Position numbers and translations under genes: made by a program. This document shows, one piece after another, positions 62,022 to 64,000 of a DNA stretch of 64,000 bases (positions are counted from its first letter, which is position 1; the number at the start of each line of letters is the position of its first letter). Under the pieces are notes generated by a model, which ran no database searches, was not told where the DNA came from, and saw only the letters and a program-made list of their open reading frames with translations. Source of the stretch: Streptomyces sp. B3I8 (GTDB lineage Bacteria; Actinomycetota; Actinomycetes; Streptomycetales; Streptomycetaceae); assembly GCF_030816915.1 (NCBI RefSeq), contig NZ_JAUSYN010000002.1, forward strand, positions 4,167,501 to 4,231,500, read 5' to 3'.

Positions 62022-64000
62022 ATGTCGGAGGCGGAGCGGGCGGGGTCATCCCGTCAGGACAAGAGCGGACGTCTCCTCGCCGGGCGGTACCGGCTGGGAG
62101 GGGTCCTCGGCCGCGGCGGCATGGGCACGGTGTGGCGGGCCGAGGACGAAACCCTCGGCCGCACGGTCGCCGTCAAGGAGCTGCGGTTCCCGTCGAGCAT
62201 CGACGAGGAGGAGAAACGCCGGCTGATCACGCGCACGCTGCGCGAGGCGAAGGCGATCGCGCGGATCCGCAACACGGGTGCGGTGACGGTCTTCGACGTC
62301 GTGCAGGAGGACGACCGGCCCTGGATCGTCATGGAGTTGATCGAGGGCAAGTCCCTGGCCGAGGCCATCCGCGAGGACGGCGTGCTCGAGCCCAGGCGCG
62401 CCGCCGAGGTGGGGCTCGCCGTCCTGGACGTGCTGAGGGCCGCGCACAGCGAGGGCATCCTGCACCGTGACGTGAAGCCGTCCAACGTGCTGATCAGCGA
62501 CGACGGCCGAGTGGTGCTGACCGACTTCGGTATCGCCCAGGTCGAGGGCGACCCGTCCATCACCTCGACCGGCATGCTCGTCGGTGCCCCCTCCTACATC
62601 TCCCCGGAGCGGGCGCGCGGGCACAAGCCGGGGCCGGCGGCCGACCTGTGGTCGCTCGGCGGGCTGATCTACGCGTCGGTGGAGGGCGTACCGCCGTACG
62701 ACAAGGGCTCGGCGATCGCCACCCTGACCGCGGTCATGACGGAACCTGTCGAGGAACCCAAGAACGCGGGCCCGCTGCGCGGCGTCATCTTCGGGCTGCT
62801 CGCCAAGGACCCCGAGCAGCGGCTGGACGACGCGGGTGCCCGGGCGATGCTCAACGAGGTGATCAACGCCGCCGATCCCAAGGACTCCGGTCCGGAACCG
62901 GTGGACGCCACCCGGGTGGTCGCGCTGCCGCCGGTGCCCGAGGAAGGTGCGGGCACCACCGGCAGGCGGGGCGAGGAGGCGGGCGACAAGCTGCGCGGGG
63001 CGCTGCGTTCCGTGCGCAAGGCCGCGGGTGCCGCGACCGCTTCGGTGACCGCCCGCTCCAAGCGGGGCGGTGCGGAGGCGCCCGCCAAGAGCGCGGCCAC
63101 GCCCGTCACGGAGAAGGAACCGGGCACCACGGGGGCCGGCAGGGCAGCCGCCGGAGCATCGGCCGCCGCGGGGGCGGCGGTGACGTCGGATGCCGCGGGC
63201 ACCTCCGGGACACCGGCCGCTGCCTCGTCCTCCTCTCCGTCGTCCTCCCCTTCCTCGGCCTCTTCTTCCGGCTCTTCGCCCTCCTCGGCCTCGGCCTCTT
63301 CCTCGGTTCCGTCCTCGGCCTCGTCTTCTTCCGCTGCCTCTGCGGGAGCGGCGTCGGAGAAGACCGCGGTTGTCGCGTCGAACTCCGGTACGGCGAAAAC
63401 CGGTTCGGGTTGGCCCGTGGTGCCGGAGCCGGACCGGCCGCGGCGGCCCGCGTCGCCGCCCCGGGCGCCGCTCACCGATGTGGTGCCGAAGCGGGCGCTG
63501 GTGGTCGCCGCCGTGGTCGTGGTGCTCGCCGTGCTCGGCACGGTGTTCGCGCTGACGCTGGGTGACGACGGCAAGGGCGACAAGGGCACCGACAGCAAGG
63601 CGGACCCGTCCCGGACGGCGAGCAGCGGCGGCTCCGGCAAGAGCGGCAGCAACAGCGGCAGCGGCGGCAAGGGCAGCGGCTCCGGCAGCGACGACAGCAA
63701 GAAGAACGGCGGAGGGGCGCGGACGGACGGATCCGGGAACGGCTCCGGGGACACGGATGACAGTGACGAGGGGGACGGGTCCTCCTCCGGTTCCTCGGAC
63801 TCGTCGTCGAACGGTTCCTCGGGGTCGTCCGGATCCTCCGGCGACGGCGCCAGGGCGACCACGTACAAGAGCGCGCAGGGCTTTTCCATCGGGCTGCCCA
63901 AGGGGTGGAAATACACGAAGACCGACTCGGCCGGGGCACGTTTCACCGGCCCCGACGGGCAGCGGCTGCTGATCGCCTGGACCTCCACCCCGAAGAACGA
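62022..64000 (+). CDS. membrane Ser/Thr protein kinase (PASTA-less, C-terminal sensor part cut by window edge)
   Basis: The kinase domain (residues 22-290) is Hanks-type: glycine loop LGRGGMGTVWRA, Lys52 in VAVKELRF, HRDVKPSNV with Asp150, and DFG at 168-170. SYISPERARG and the DLWSLGGLIY segment follow. A long Ala/Ser/Pro-rich juxtamembrane region with a poly-Ser stretch (63220-63350) leads to one membrane helix at about residues 490-512. An outer Gly/Ser/Asp linker follows, then the start of an extracellular domain (YKSAQGFSIGLPKGWKYT) that runs off the window. The ATG at 62022 has GAGGGGACGC before it; ATG 62010 is an alternative. The signal is unknown. Confidence 0.92.
   Translation, partial: MSEAERAGSSRQDKSGRLLAGRYRLGGVLGRGGMGTVWRAEDETLGRTVAVKELRFPSSIDEEEKRRLITRTLREAKAIARIRNTGAVTVFDVVQEDDRPWIVMELIEGKSLAEAIREDGVLEPRRAAEVGLAVLDVLRAAHSEGILHRDVKPSNVLISDDGRVVLTDFGIAQVEGDPSITSTGMLVGAPSYISPERARGHKPGPAADLWSLGGLIYASVEGVPPYDKGSAIATLTAVMTEPVEEPKNAGPLRGVIFGLLAKDPEQRLDDAGARAMLNEVINAADPKDSGPEPVDATRVVALPPVPEEGAGTTGRRGEEAGDKLRGALRSVRKAAGAATASVTARSKRGGAEAPAKSAATPVTEKEPGTTGAGRAAAGASAAAGAAVTSDAAGTSGTPAAASSSSPSSSPSSASSSGSSPSSASASSSVPSSASSSSAASAGAASEKTAVVASNSGTAKTGSGWPVVPEPDRPRRPASPPRAPLTDVVPKRALVVAAVVVVLAVLGTVFALTLGDDGKGDKGTDSKADPSRTASSGGSGKSGSNSGSGGKGSGSGSDDSKKNGGGARTDGSGNGSGDTDDSDEGDGSSSGSSDSSSNGSSGSSGSSGDGARATTYKSAQGFSIGLPKGWKYTKTDSAGARFTGPDGQRLLIAWTSTPKN

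Noticed and set aside
63220..63350. Poly-serine stretch in the kinase as a sign of frameshift
   Set aside because: The frame continues into a clear membrane helix and an ordered outer segment, so it is a genuine low-complexity juxtamembrane linker.

Overview
The window is chromosomal DNA from a Streptomyces species, or something very close to one. The base composition is visibly very GC-rich, with strong G/C third-position bias. GTG starts are common (secY, infA, rplN, rplM, rpsI, glmM, rpoA-region neighbours), and stop/start overlaps of the TGATG and GTGA type are frequent. The decisive marker is the developmental block whiD - bldM - ECF sigma - guaB - guaB3 at 51-57 kb.

Layout. At 1-1116 an MFS exporter (cut by the window edge) diverges from a MarR regulator. 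At 1629-11570 lie the S10 and spc ribosomal protein clusters, followed by secY-adk-map-infA-rpmJ and the alpha cluster (rpsM, rpsK, rpoA, rplQ) up to a strong terminator at 18.55 kb. Then come truA, a secreted/membrane unknown, rplM-rpsI and glmM. At 23.8-27.2 kb there is an accessory-looking patch: an alpha/beta hydrolase with a cysteine nucleophile and four small secreted proteins, two of them a tandem duplication that includes its promoter. At 27.3-39.3 kb is a housekeeping run for cofactors, cell wall and tRNA modification: coaA, glmS, acpS, the NAD(P)HX repair enzyme, alr, tsaE, tsaB, rimI and tsaD. At 39.4-44.4 kb are a THUMP-like methyltransferase, a lipoprotein polysaccharide deacetylase and groES-groEL1 under two CIRCE operators. 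At 44.7-51.1 kb are two large actinomycete unknowns, an SDR, a MOSC protein and a LysR regulator. At 51.3-56.7 kb is the whiD/bldM/sigma/guaB/guaB3 block. The end holds a nucleotide-sugar dehydrogenase-like protein, glpD, a serine hydrolase-like protein and a membrane Ser/Thr kinase cut by the edge.

Points that stand out: (1) rpsK (S11) is out of frame at a run of eight Cs just before its universally conserved C-terminus, and a diverged second copy of that C-terminal coding sequence lies about 100 bp downstream. (2) WhiD carries a His-rich pentapeptide-repeat tail. (3) Four enzymes have a substituted nucleophile or catalytic residue (Cys to Ala, Ser to Asn, Cys to His, Ser to Cys). (4) There are many minisatellites between 39 and 52 kb, one of which repeats ribosome-binding-site/start-codon units. 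(5) A dispersed hairpin repeat family recurs in at least three intergenic gaps.

Limits: everything here is read by eye. Family assignments rest on recognised motifs and gene order, not on database searches. Promoters and hairpins were found by inspection, without folding energies.
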